Assembly: GCF_005938645.2 (NCBI RefSeq)
Contig: NZ_CP042171.1
Location: forward strand, 2,542,001 to 2,606,000
DNA: 64,000 nucleotides
Origin: Pedobacter sp. KBS0701
Lineage (GTDB): Bacteria; Bacteroidota; Bacteroidia; Sphingobacteriales; Sphingobacteriaceae
Direction: 5' to 3'
Position numbers and translations under genes: made by a program
The notes under the pieces: model-generated
What the model saw: only the letters and a program-made list of their open reading frames with translations
Databases searched by the model: none
What the model was told of the DNA's origin: nothing
Shown: positions 54,527-63,219 of the stretch, piece after piece
Layout of the letters: every line of letters starts with the position of its first letter
Numbering within the stretch: the stretch's first letter is position 1

Positions 54527-57500
54527 TTAATTACTAAACAGAATACAATCGTAAGTCGAACCAGCCTGCAGGTTCAGTGTATCACCGGTTCGTACTGCAT
54601 TATTTCCTATGGTTAAACGGCAAAGGCTGCCATTGTAATTGGTTTCATAACGGATGGATACCTGGTAGGTACCTGGCTCTACATAAAGCTCTTCAAATGA
54701 AGATGTAGGGGTACGGTAGGGAATGCGTTTGCTGACCATAATATTCCCATCCCGGATAAGGTCCAGGTAAACTGCCGTTGGAATAGGCCCTCCCGAAGGC
54801 CAGGTATTAAGCCTTAGCTTTACGTTCGCTTCGGGCCGGGAAAGATCTACCACTCCCCCTGCGATGGAATACCATACATCATTAAGCTCATTTTCAGCAC
54901 CACCATTTGCCGTTAATGAACTGGTAGGATTCGTATATCTGAGCGCCGACTGCCTGGCACTTACCATACGGCGGATATTATCCGATCCGAAAGCATTAAA
55001 GGTTAGCATCATTGGGTTGTTGTAAGTAAAATAATGGTTCGCCAATACCGGCGTTTTTGCCAGTATATATTCATGCTTTTTCAGGATATGCTGCTGGTGG
55101 TCACGGATGGTCAGTAGCCGCCCATAATCATCATAACTGAAATATTTGGAACGCTCATCGGGACCGGTCAGGACAGTTACCCCCACCATAGGCTTATAGG
55201 CGTAAGTACTCACCATGCTATTGGGTAAGGCGGACTGGATGGTGCTGCCCAGCGATTTAATGGCTGAGGCAGAGGCGGCGTTTACCGCATAACCTGCAGA
55301 TCCGGAAGCGGCACTTGCATCGCTATAGTTGGCTCCTTTTACCTCTACAATCGGGTATACTTCCTGGCTGTCCCAGAGATAACTCTTCACCACACTGTTC
55401 TTTTCGGTAAGTTGTAATACATTTTCATGACTGCCATACTGATCAAAGGTCATCACGGTCTCCAGTGGCGCCCCGCCGACAGATTTTAATACCGCGGATG
55501 GCAGGATATGCCAGCCCAGGTTTAATGCGGCATAAACTGTTTTGGTACGGGCCGTTTCAACATCCGTACCATTATTGTCACTCCGGCTATAGCTGATCTC
55601 TTCAATCGGCTGGGCGATCATGTTGCGGTTCTTCATCGTATCGCAAACGGCATCACCGGTGAAATTATAGGCATATTTCAGCACTTTCGATACTGTACCA
55701 TTATTCTTTCCGGTGGTAATGATCTTGGTGGGCTGGGGATAGGTGGTATTCCCGTATTCATAAGCAGTTGTGGTCTGAACATAATCATTTTCACCGGAAT
55801 ACCAGCGTTCCATCTCGGTAGCGGGAAGCAGTTTGGCTACCGGTAAACTGTATTGGCCAGCGGTAAATATATCCGGTAAACTATAGCTGCCATTCTGGAA
55901 GGAAAGTCCGCTTCTATTCTGGTACAAAAATGAATGCGCCCCAAAATTTATCTTCTGGAAACTGTATGCCACCCTGATCTGCATTGGCCGGCTAAACTTG
56001 TAGTAGGTAAAGGCTTTTAAATGCGCAAGGGAAAAGCTGCCATTTTTGTAGGCATAATCCGCTATCGAAGAGGGCTGTCCCATCAGTCCATCCGTCCTGA
56101 GCACATCAATATTCGTTTCCGGGATCCTGGATTCATTGAAAAAGCGACCCAGGCCGCCAAAATCGTTCGGCTGGTAAAAAGTGTAGACTTTTTTTCCCGT
56201 CATCTTTCCAAAATCCTGGTTATATTCGGTTACTTTGGTATAATAGATGGGCGCACCATTTGGATAGGTATAGTCCAGAGACGATGACGGAATATAAGTA
56301 GTCATGTCCTCAATCCCCGGGATAGACATGCATTCGGGTTGGACGCAAGACTGGCTGGCATTGACCACATAGGCGGTCTTCTGTTTATAATGATAGGGTT
56401 TGAAGCTCCGGTTGGTGGCATCATATTCCTGGTAAGGGTTATTGATCAGCAATCCGGTGCCCTCTTCCAGTTCCCCATAACGGTAATATTTATAGGAAGC
56501 AGGCTTGTTAGATATCCCGTCGTACTGGCTGATGGTCTTGATCCGCAGGCCACCCGTCATAGCAACCAGATCTGCATTATCAGTAGCAGGTGCTATCCTG
56601 GTGCTATTCGCTTCGTATTCAAAATCCAAATAGCCCCCGGTTGGATAAACCACCCGCCGCAGCATCCCTGCATACAAAGGCGTCTCATCGGTAGACTCCA
56701 CGTTGCCCTGAGTACTGCCAATACTGAACACTACATTATCTACATAATCAGCACAACTGTACTGTAAGCTCCGGTAATATCGCTGTACAATATCCGTCTT
56801 ACGGATCGCCATCACGTTTGTAGAACTCCAGTTGGAGGTGAAAACATTGGGATAGCCCCAAACGTCTTTTCCCAGCAGATGATCACCAAAACAATATTTA
56901 TTGATATATTGAAACTTATAGGTGTCGAAACGCTTCCCGCCTGCCACAAACTCAACAGAATCCAGGTACCTTGTCCCATTGTTCAAAAATTCCTGATAGC
57001 TGGAAAAAACACTTGAACTGGTTGGGTATTGTTTAGTTTGGTAAAAATTAATCGTTTTCACCTCCTCCCCACTGGCATTCTTAACCTGGATGGAATTAAG
57101 CGCGTCTGTTCCGTTCAATACCACCGATCCTGTCCTGAAGTTGATCTGTGTCAGGGCCAGCCCACGATTTATCTTAACTCCAGCCCCTCCATTATTACTG
57201 GTATAAACGTGATCCTGGGCAGTAGTTCCATTTACATCAGGCAGATGGAACACCAGTTGGCCGTTACCAAAGTTTTCCAGGTAACGTGGAGAGGACAGCC
57301 CGTAACCCGGAACATTGCTCATCAGTTGATCATAATCACTGAGTCCCGGATAATGTGCCTGTACCCAGCTGTGCGTAGCGTAGCTTGAATAGGACTCAAG
57401 TAATTCGCAAGGATTGGGATTATTAGTGTACTGTATGGATTGCTGACCTCCAAAATAATTCACAGGTGTCTTGGCCTGGTATACAAAATTAAGCTCCTCA

Positions 57501-58237
57501 GTACGGTTGGCATTAACGATCCTGCTGCATTTAAAGCCTGTTCTTATTGCATCTGTAAGTTCCGTAAATTTCTGAGCATAATTATCGGTACTGAGAACTC
57601 CTTTCCCGCCAAAATAGTAAGTCGTGCCATCGGTATCCACAATGGTAAACTCGCCGGCCGAATAACTGATCTTCAGGTATTCAAAAGGAACAGGTACAAT
57701 ACCATAGCCGGTACCATTCTCGTTTTTGATAAAATAAAATGACCCGCTTTTGTTGAGCAGCTGATAGTTAAACTTGTCAGGCATCCCATCGCTTTCTCCA
57801 ATTGCCAAACGGTAGGCGCTGCCCACGTTCATAGGTGAAGTGTTGCATTCCGGGCAACTCGGGTTATAATAACCTATATCCTCGTTGTAGATATAGCCAC
57901 CAGGAGCCAGATCATCGGTCCCGTTAACCGTACGGGTAATCTGGATATCTGCACTTAATGACCAGCCCAGTCCCGATCGGGTAGCCCGCTCGTTGGTTTT
58001 AAAGCCACCGGCATGATAACTTAGGGTAATGGGCAAACTCAGCCCGCCAGCCTGAAGCGTGTACAAAGGCACTGAAATATCAGGCACGCCTGTATTAAAA
58101 TTGACAGGATAGTTGACCATTTTGGCCAGCGCGGCAGCTTCAGGGGAAACCGGTATTTTAGGCTGTGCCAATACCAGGGTTCCCAGTGCACACAGCACAA
58201 AAAAGGGAACCACCTTAAAAAAAGGAGTTAACTTCAT
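54527..58237 (-). CDS. Secreted YD-repeat/SpvB-like protein (copy 2)
   Basis: A 1236-residue protein identical to the one at 43578-47288, with signal peptide, SpvB-like N-terminal region and YD-like repeats, and a C-terminal beta-rich domain (VYLDLIRDGNIMVSKRIPYR, then EPGTYQVSIRY). This copy lies 558 bp downstream of the intact gspF gene. It may form a large hollow YD shell together with or alongside the Rhs protein (inference from the known fold of Rhs/Tc proteins). Confidence 0.82.
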   Translation of the reverse strand: MKLTPFFKVVPFFVLCALGTLVLAQPKIPVSPEAAALAKMVNYPVNFNTGVPDISVPLYTLQAGGLSLPITLSYHAGGFKTNERATRSGLGWSLSADIQITRTVNGTDDLAPGGYIYNEDIGYYNPSCPECNTSPMNVGSAYRLAIGESDGMPDKFNYQLLNKSGSFYFIKNENGTGYGIVPVPFEYLKISYSAGEFTIVDTDGTTYYFGGKGVLSTDNYAQKFTELTDAIRTGFKCSRIVNANRTEELNFVYQAKTPVNYFGGQQSIQYTNNPNPCELLESYSSYATHSWVQAHYPGLSDYDQLMSNVPGYGLSSPRYLENFGNGQLVFHLPDVNGTTAQDHVYTSNNGGAGVKINRGLALTQINFRTGSVVLNGTDALNSIQVKNASGEEVKTINFYQTKQYPTSSSVFSSYQEFLNNGTRYLDSVEFVAGGKRFDTYKFQYINKYCFGDHLLGKDVWGYPNVFTSNWSSTNVMAIRKTDIVQRYYRSLQYSCADYVDNVVFSIGSTQGNVESTDETPLYAGMLRRVVYPTGGYLDFEYEANSTRIAPATDNADLVAMTGGLRIKTISQYDGISNKPASYKYYRYGELEEGTGLLINNPYQEYDATNRSFKPYHYKQKTAYVVNASQSCVQPECMSIPGIEDMTTYIPSSSLDYTYPNGAPIYYTKVTEYNQDFGKMTGKKVYTFYQPNDFGGLGRFFNESRIPETNIDVLRTDGLMGQPSSIADYAYKNGSFSLAHLKAFTYYKFSRPMQIRVAYSFQKINFGAHSFLYQNRSGLSFQNGSYSLPDIFTAGQYSLPVAKLLPATEMERWYSGENDYVQTTTAYEYGNTTYPQPTKIITTGKNNGTVSKVLKYAYNFTGDAVCDTMKNRNMIAQPIEEISYSRSDNNGTDVETARTKTVYAALNLGWHILPSAVLKSVGGAPLETVMTFDQYGSHENVLQLTEKNSVVKSYLWDSQEVYPIVEVKGANYSDASAASGSAGYAVNAASASAIKSLGSTIQSALPNSMVSTYAYKPMVGVTVLTGPDERSKYFSYDDYGRLLTIRDHQQHILKKHEYILAKTPVLANHYFTYNNPMMLTFNAFGSDNIRRMVSARQSALRYTNPTSSLTANGGAENELNDVWYSIAGGVVDLSRPEANVKLRLNTWPSGGPIPTAVYLDLIRDGNIMVSKRIPYRTPTSSFEELYVEPGTYQVSIRYETNYNGSLCRLTIGNNAVRTGDTLNLQAGSTYDCILFSN

Positions 58238-58795
58238 TTTTGAAAGAATGAGATGGAAAGAAAATTATACGGTATGGTAAGTCTGGATTGAAATCCTGAA
58301 ATCGGCTTCCGCAAGGTAAGCAGAATGGTGAAAATCGGTTATAGCGAACATGAGAAAGTAATTTAGTATGGATTATTTATATTCCAAATTTGAGTAGAAG
58401 AAACTAAATTATATGATCATATTTTAACCCGTCATAGTTGTTTTTTAACATTTTTTTTTAAAAGTTTTATCTCAGTAAACATTTAGCTTGAGCTAGACTT
58501 TATTAACCATTACTGTTTATTAAATAAAGAAATCTTTTAATCTTCATAACACTGGTTCTGCTTGCTTCAAATTAGATTTTAATCTTGTAATTACGCTAAT
58601 TACTTACGAACGTAGGTGTTTCTTTTTGATCTGAAGAGGGTTATCCATGCATATATATGACGGACAAATTTTGAACAAAAATTTATATGCTTATGAAATG
58701 ATCCAAAAACAGCACTGCGGAAAAGAAGTCAATATATTTTGATTTTGAAAAAATATCTCTCGGAATATTTAGATACCTGAGAAGCTGTAGCCCCT
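58238..58795. other. Intergenic leader of the YD/Rhs cassette, copy 2
   Basis: A 558-bp gap between intact gspF and the YD-repeat gene, identical to 47289-47846. No gene seen; a likely place for a cassette promoter. Confidence 0.5.
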
Positions 58796-59935
58796 TTAAA
58801 AAGTACTGCTCATCTGGAACATCGGCAGATACATCGCAATCAATATTACCCCTACTACCAAACCTAAAAAGATAATGATCAAAGGTTCCAGCAGTCCGCT
58901 GATCGCATTGGTCTTATATTCCACTTCCTCGGTATACTGCTGGGACAGCTGCTCAAAGAAATGCTCCAGCTTGTTCACCTCTTCCGCTATTCGGATCATC
59001 TGAATAAACTTGGCCGGATAAAAGTCATATTTGGACAGGGCGCTAGACAAACTGCTACCCAAAAGAATATCCTCCTGCGCCAGCCTGAGCGACCGCTCCA
59101 CCGGATAAAAGGTAATCATCTGCCGCACCAGTTCCAGTGCCTGAAGCAATGGAGTATTGGTCTCGGTCAACAGCCGCATCGTATTGGCAAACTGCGCCAG
59201 GTAGATCTTCCTGGTGATCTCACCCACCACCGGGATCCGTAGTAAGGTCAGCGCACTATACTTCTTGAACCATGGCGTTTTCCTGTTCACCACGACCAGC
59301 ATTACCATCAGTACACTGATGCCCAGCATCAGGTAGATATATCGGTCGAACCAATCCGAAAAACTAACAATCAATGAGGTCAGATAGGGCAGTTTGCCAC
59401 CAAAACGTTTGAAAACATCGGCAAACATGGGCACCACAAACTTGATCATAAAAAAAACCGCAGCAAACGAAGTCACCATGACCAACAGCGGATAGGTGAT
59501 TGCCCCAATGATCTTCCTGCGCTGGCTGATCTTGGCCCTATAATATTTCGCCAGTTCACCCAACACCTCAGCCAGCCTTCCGGTTTCCTCCCCAATCCTG
59601 ATACTGTAAAACTCATAGGCACTGAATTTCTTTTCTTCCTGCATGGTTTCGGAAAGGGATTTTCCACCAATCACCAGTTGCAGTACAGAAGCAAAAAGCG
59701 CTGCGTCCTTTTTATTGGTATAGGACCCCGCAGTAAGCTCCAAAGCTGACCGGAGATCAATCCCCGAACGGATCAGCGTGCCCAACTCATTATAAAAACC
59801 TTCTTTTTTTCGATCACTGAGCTGGCCGTTACCAAAGGAAATGTCCTTTCCCAAAAGGTCCAGAAGTCCATTACCACCAGGTTTTGCTTTTGGTCTGTTC
59901 TTTTTTCCGTACGCGGATATATCTATTGATGCCAT
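58796..59935 (-). CDS. Type II secretion/type IV pilus inner-membrane protein GspF/PilC-like
   Basis: A 379-residue GspF/PilC-family protein, the inner-membrane platform of type II secretion and type IV pilus machines. It has two cytoplasmic T2SSF domains (about 45-165, FYNELGTLIRSGIDLRSALEL with EEKKFSAYEFYSIRIGEETG; and about 245-365, FANTMRLLTETNTPLLQALE with KFIQMIRIAEEVNKL) and three membrane segments (near 150-172, 200-217 and the C-terminus). Length is close to the family norm. It is the last gene of the pseudopilin cluster, 6 bp after a pseudopilin gene. The ATPase (GspE/PilB) and secretin are not in the window. Confidence 0.92.
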   Translation of the reverse strand: MASIDISAYGKKNRPKAKPGGNGLLDLLGKDISFGNGQLSDRKKEGFYNELGTLIRSGIDLRSALELTAGSYTNKKDAALFASVLQLVIGGKSLSETMQEEKKFSAYEFYSIRIGEETGRLAEVLGELAKYYRAKISQRRKIIGAITYPLLVMVTSFAAVFFMIKFVVPMFADVFKRFGGKLPYLTSLIVSFSDWFDRYIYLMLGISVLMVMLVVVNRKTPWFKKYSALTLLRIPVVGEITRKIYLAQFANTMRLLTETNTPLLQALELVRQMITFYPVERSLRLAQEDILLGSSLSSALSKYDFYPAKFIQMIRIAEEVNKLEHFFEQLSQQYTEEVEYKTNAISGLLEPLIIIFLGLVVGVILIAMYLPMFQMSSTF

Positions 59936-59941
59936 AGCTGA

Positions 59942-60418
59942 TTATCTGAATAAATCCTGGGCACTGTAAACCTTTTTAAATACCATAGGAACCTTCCCTC
60001 CTTTTTCCAGGCTGAGGACAAAGCCCACCCGGTCAACCGTATCCCCGTCAACAGCCTCCCGGCCTTCAAAGTTGAAACCTATTTCTGTCGGCGTAAGCAC
60101 AAAACTGTCTGTTCTTAGCCCTTCAACTTCCCTGCTGATTACCCCACTGCCGAAACGGTAGCGGACCAGGCTACTGTCCTGATGGATTTCAAGGCCATCA
60201 CCGTTCTTCAGCATAATCCGGCTCTGATCAATGTCCCTGTCCAATGCCCGCTGCAGGCTAAGCACAAGCTGTGCACTATTGTTCTTTTTCTCAAAGGCAC
60301 TAAAATAATTCCCGATCAGCCCATAGGCAGTATAACAGATGCTGATACAGAGTCCTGCCAGCAGCATGGCCACCGCAATTTCCATCAGCGTATAGGCCTC
60401 AATCTTCCCCTTTTCCAT
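59942..60418 (-). CDS. Pseudopilin-like protein (minor)
   Basis: A 158-residue protein with a prepilin-like N-terminus: short basic leader MEKGKIEA, then YTLMEIAVAMLLAGLCISIC with the conserved Glu at position 5 of the mature part, followed by a long hydrophobic helix and a C-terminal globular domain. The first mature residue is Tyr rather than the usual Phe. It overlaps its upstream neighbour by 20 bp. Likely a minor pseudopilin (GspJ/PilW-like by position) processed by a prepilin peptidase encoded elsewhere. Confidence 0.75.
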   Translation of the reverse strand: MEKGKIEAYTLMEIAVAMLLAGLCISICYTAYGLIGNYFSAFEKKNNSAQLVLSLQRALDRDIDQSRIMLKNGDGLEIHQDSSLVRYRFGSGVISREVEGLRTDSFVLTPTEIGFNFEGREAVDGDTVDRVGFVLSLEKGGKVPMVFKKVYSAQDLFR

Positions 60419-60764
60419 TTTCGCTGCCTAATAAACACTTTACACTGCCCAAGAACCTTCCCCGCTCGCTTGCCCTGATCTCCAACCGGGACATGCCCTG
60501 GATATCACTCTCACTGCTGATCAGTTCATAATCCACGCTATCAATCTTGATTACCTGATCGCCCTTTATCCCCTCGTCCCTGAACTGTTTGACGAGCACT
60601 TCCATCTGTGCCTGCGCCTGTATTTTTTTTAGGGAAATCCCCCCGCTCAGCACATTGCTAAACACACCAATAGCCACCGAAAATACCACCATGATTACCA
60701 CCATGGCAATAAGCACTTCGACGAGCGTGGAAGCTTCTATTTTCTTAGCCTTTAGTTTAACCAT
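60399..60764 (-). CDS. Pseudopilin-like protein (minor)
   Basis: A 121-residue protein with leader MVKLKAKKIEA and a mature N-terminus STLVEVLIAMVVIMVVFSVA, carrying Glu at the usual +5 position and a long hydrophobic helix, the type IV pilin/pseudopilin signature (GspI/PilV-like by length and order). It overlaps the genes on both sides (13 and 20 bp), indicating tight translational coupling. The C-terminal domain is short and of unknown fold. Confidence 0.78.
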   Translation of the reverse strand: MVKLKAKKIEASTLVEVLIAMVVIMVVFSVAIGVFSNVLSGGISLKKIQAQAQMEVLVKQFRDEGIKGDQVIKIDSVDYELISSESDIQGMSRLEIRASERGRFLGSVKCLLGSENGKGED

Positions 60765-62002
60765 TTCAATATCCTTTTCTGTTGTCCCTTTGCCTCAAAT
60801 AACGGCGAAGAAAGATAATGCCGATCCCTTGCCCTGCGGTTCAGCGTTACGTCCACCAAAAAATTCTCATACAAGGTCGTTGGTGTCTGCATGATAAAGC
60901 GGTTACAGGAAGTCTTGCCTTCCACGCTCACCTCTTTACCCAGCTTGATCAGTCCTGTTGAATAGACCTCTCCCTCTACTCTGGTCTTTTCTGAAAGGCT
61001 GATCATGGTCTGCAGCGCTGATCTTTTCGGCTCATAGCTAAACACCATTCCAGCGATACTTACATCCTTCCCCACCAAAATCCTGGCCTGGTCTACCGTT
61101 TTTTCTTTGGCTACCAACCCCAAGACAGAAGGATAGTGAAGCACCACTTTGTCCCCAACAATAATGGAATCCCTGGCAAAAAGCTGGCAATTTCCTTCGA
61201 ATCCTTCCTCCACAGTAATACTATGGGCATAAACAACAACATTGTTCAGCTTCGCCGCCCTGGTAATAAACACCGAGGTATCCGAATACAGTACAACCTG
61301 TCCCGAGAGCTCCCCGGTAACCTCTCCGGCCAGGGGAACCGAAAAAACCTTCTCTGGTCCAAAAAATGAAACATCCATATTTTGCCCGGGCAAGACTTCC
61401 ATTGCAGAAACATCCTTGTCCAGTTCCTTTTCCAGCGCCTCTATCATATCGCCCGATAAGGGAGAAAGTGTACGGCCGCTTTCCAATATCTTCCCGTAAA
61501 CGAGTTTGTACCCTGAATAAGGCCTGTTCTCCACATAAGATTTCCGCATCCCCGATTTCGGAACTTGCGCATCTCCCTTAACCCGTGTATCGCCACTCAC
61601 CGACAACGGGCGGTCTTCATCGCTCAGGTAAAGTGCAAGGGTATCCATGCGCGTATCCATACCAATCAAAAAACTTTTCTTTATGGTATCTCTAGAAACA
61701 AATGCACTGATGACCGGACATTCAAATATCCCCCAATAGCGGTTACTTATGCTTACGCTGTCCGTTTCCGCCCCTAAAAGATCCAACGTTACGCTGTCCA
61801 TTCCCAAAGGCCCCTGATGTTTTAACACATAGGCAACCGAGGAATCCATGTTCCTTTCCAGTCTGACCCGCCTAAGTTCCCTGAGGTAACTTTCCCGATA
61901 ATAGGCCGCAATCATGATCAGCGAAGCACAGATAACTGCGATCAGAAAAGCGGAGATCACCGCAAAATACAATGCTCCGGCCTTTAACATGGGCATAGGC
62001 AT
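60752..62002 (-). CDS. Membrane-anchored protein of the pseudopilin cluster (PilX/GspK-like position)
   Basis: A 416-residue protein with an N-terminal transmembrane helix (about 8-32, ALYFAVISAFLIAVICASLIM) and a large beta-rich exterior domain, including strand repeats such as LNNVVVYAHSITVEEGF, IIVGDKVVLHYP and ILVGKDVSIAGMVF that recall bactofilin-like or beta-helical folds. The place in the operon, right before two pseudopilins, suits a PilX/GspK-like component. There is no Glu at the expected pilin position, so it may not be a true pilin. Function inferred from context. Confidence 0.68.
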   Translation of the reverse strand: MPMPMLKAGALYFAVISAFLIAVICASLIMIAAYYRESYLRELRRVRLERNMDSSVAYVLKHQGPLGMDSVTLDLLGAETDSVSISNRYWGIFECPVISAFVSRDTIKKSFLIGMDTRMDTLALYLSDEDRPLSVSGDTRVKGDAQVPKSGMRKSYVENRPYSGYKLVYGKILESGRTLSPLSGDMIEALEKELDKDVSAMEVLPGQNMDVSFFGPEKVFSVPLAGEVTGELSGQVVLYSDTSVFITRAAKLNNVVVYAHSITVEEGFEGNCQLFARDSIIVGDKVVLHYPSVLGLVAKEKTVDQARILVGKDVSIAGMVFSYEPKRSALQTMISLSEKTRVEGEVYSTGLIKLGKEVSVEGKTSCNRFIMQTPTTLYENFLVDVTLNRRARDRHYLSSPLFEAKGQQKRILKWLN

Positions 62003-62080
62003 TTAGTGCTCTTGGCAATAACACATAGGTTCCACCGATAGCCACCCAATGTTAACCCTCTGAAACAGATTTCACAGGAA

Positions 62081-62722
62081 TCATTTGTTTTTTGGTCTCT
62101 GCCGGCCCTTTGTCCCATCTGTCCTTTTTTTATCTTTCCTGAATATTTTTTTCACCCATGCCTTTATCTTTGAAGGTTTTTCCGGGCTGATCTTTCCGTT
62201 GTTATACCTGGTCACCAGCACACTGTCAGCCGAAACGCGCCTTTCCAGTTTTCCGTTGATCTTCCCTTTCCGGTATTTCCCTTTCTCCAGTAACAGCCCC
62301 TGCTGATCATACCGTTCGAAACGTCCGCTGAGCTTTCCATTTGAATAGTTCACCACCGAATCTGGCACCCCCTTTTCATTCCAGCTTTTCCATTCCCCGC
62401 TTTTCAGGCCCATATCAAAGTACCCTTGCGTCTTTAACGCTTTATTCTCATAGAACTCCGAGTAAGGTCCATCCAGGAGCTTACCACTGTAGCCACCCTG
62501 CGTCCAGTTGATCCGGTTCCCGCTGAACCAGGCATATTTCAGATCCATCTCGATCACCTGAGGGCTTTTATCTGGCGACTGCAAACGGAAAACCGCCTTA
62601 TAGCCTTCAAAGTTAAGGGTATGGGTATAGCTGACCGCATCAAAATAATTCTGCATACGCTGCGCCTTGGCCACTAACTTGCACATCGGCAGCAGCAATA
62701 AAGTTATATATAAAAATCTCAT
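62081..62722 (-). CDS. YwqK/MORN-repeat-like secreted protein
   Basis: A 213-residue protein with a signal peptide (through CKLVAKAQ, about 21) and MORN/YwqK-type repeats (YSGKLLDGPYSEFYENKA, GYFDMGLKSGEWKSWNEKG, YSNGKLSGRFERYDQQG, YRKGKINGKLERRV), followed by a basic C-terminus. These repeats form beta-hairpin solenoids. The gene is embedded in the pseudopilin cluster, overlapping its upstream neighbour as ATGA, so it is probably a periplasmic accessory of the machine. Confidence 0.72.
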   Translation of the reverse strand: MRFLYITLLLLPMCKLVAKAQRMQNYFDAVSYTHTLNFEGYKAVFRLQSPDKSPQVIEMDLKYAWFSGNRINWTQGGYSGKLLDGPYSEFYENKALKTQGYFDMGLKSGEWKSWNEKGVPDSVVNYSNGKLSGRFERYDQQGLLLEKGKYRKGKINGKLERRVSADSVLVTRYNNGKISPEKPSKIKAWVKKIFRKDKKRTDGTKGRQRPKNK

Positions 62723-63213
62723 CTAATAATCGATAAATACCGGCTTGCGCCCTGGTACTCCACTTTGATGGAGTCACCTATACGTTTGATAAATTTCAGT
62801 CCTTCCCCACGCTCGCCCTCACCGAGCATCACCTCACGGCCATTGACATTGATAATCGCCACATGCCTGCGCTGCGCACTGTTGTAAAGCTGGCCGCTGT
62901 AAACGATCCCCGACCAGTCCGTTTTAGGCTTTAAAGGTACTACGTGGGGTCGGGAAATTAATGCGCTCCTTTCAGGAAGCATTTCCGTCAATGTCTCCGT
63001 ATAAGCTTCCGAAAACGGATCGCTATAGGAAAGATCGAGCTGTACCGTATCGCCTGCATGGTCGACCAGCTTGAAATAAGCCCCCTTAAGGGTTTTGGCT
63101 ACCGGCAGCTCAGGCGTTTCGGATGCCAGTCCGGAAAACACGCGGTAAAAGATCACGCCCCATACCACCGCTACGCAACAGATCAAAAGATAGGTCATTT
63201 TCTTGTCTTTCAT
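62719..63213 (-). CDS. GspC/PilP-like bitopic inner-membrane protein
   Basis: A 164-residue protein with one N-terminal membrane helix (LLICCVAVVWGVIFYRVFSGL, about 8-28, split here at its ends) and a periplasmic part ending in a small beta domain (VAIINVNGREVMLGEGERG, then LKFIKRIGDSIKVEY) that resembles the homology region of GspC/PilP. Such proteins connect the inner-membrane platform to the secretin. It overlaps the next gene by 4 bp. Assignment is by topology, motif character and context. Confidence 0.6.
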   Translation of the reverse strand: MKDKKMTYLLICCVAVVWGVIFYRVFSGLASETPELPVAKTLKGAYFKLVDHAGDTVQLDLSYSDPFSEAYTETLTEMLPERSALISRPHVVPLKPKTDWSGIVYSGQLYNSAQRRHVAIINVNGREVMLGEGERGEGLKFIKRIGDSIKVEYQGASRYLSIIR

Positions 63214-63219
63214 CAGCCT

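Larger units (their letters stand above)
50182..59167. repeat. Long direct repeat, copy 2 (about 8,986 bp)
   Basis: Partner of 39233-48218. The first mismatch at the left edge is 39232 (C) against 50181 (A), which changes a Gly codon to Val in the Rhs protein; the last shared base at the right edge is 48218/59167. This copy lies next to the complete gspF gene and so is probably the ancestral position of the cassette start. Confidence 0.93.
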
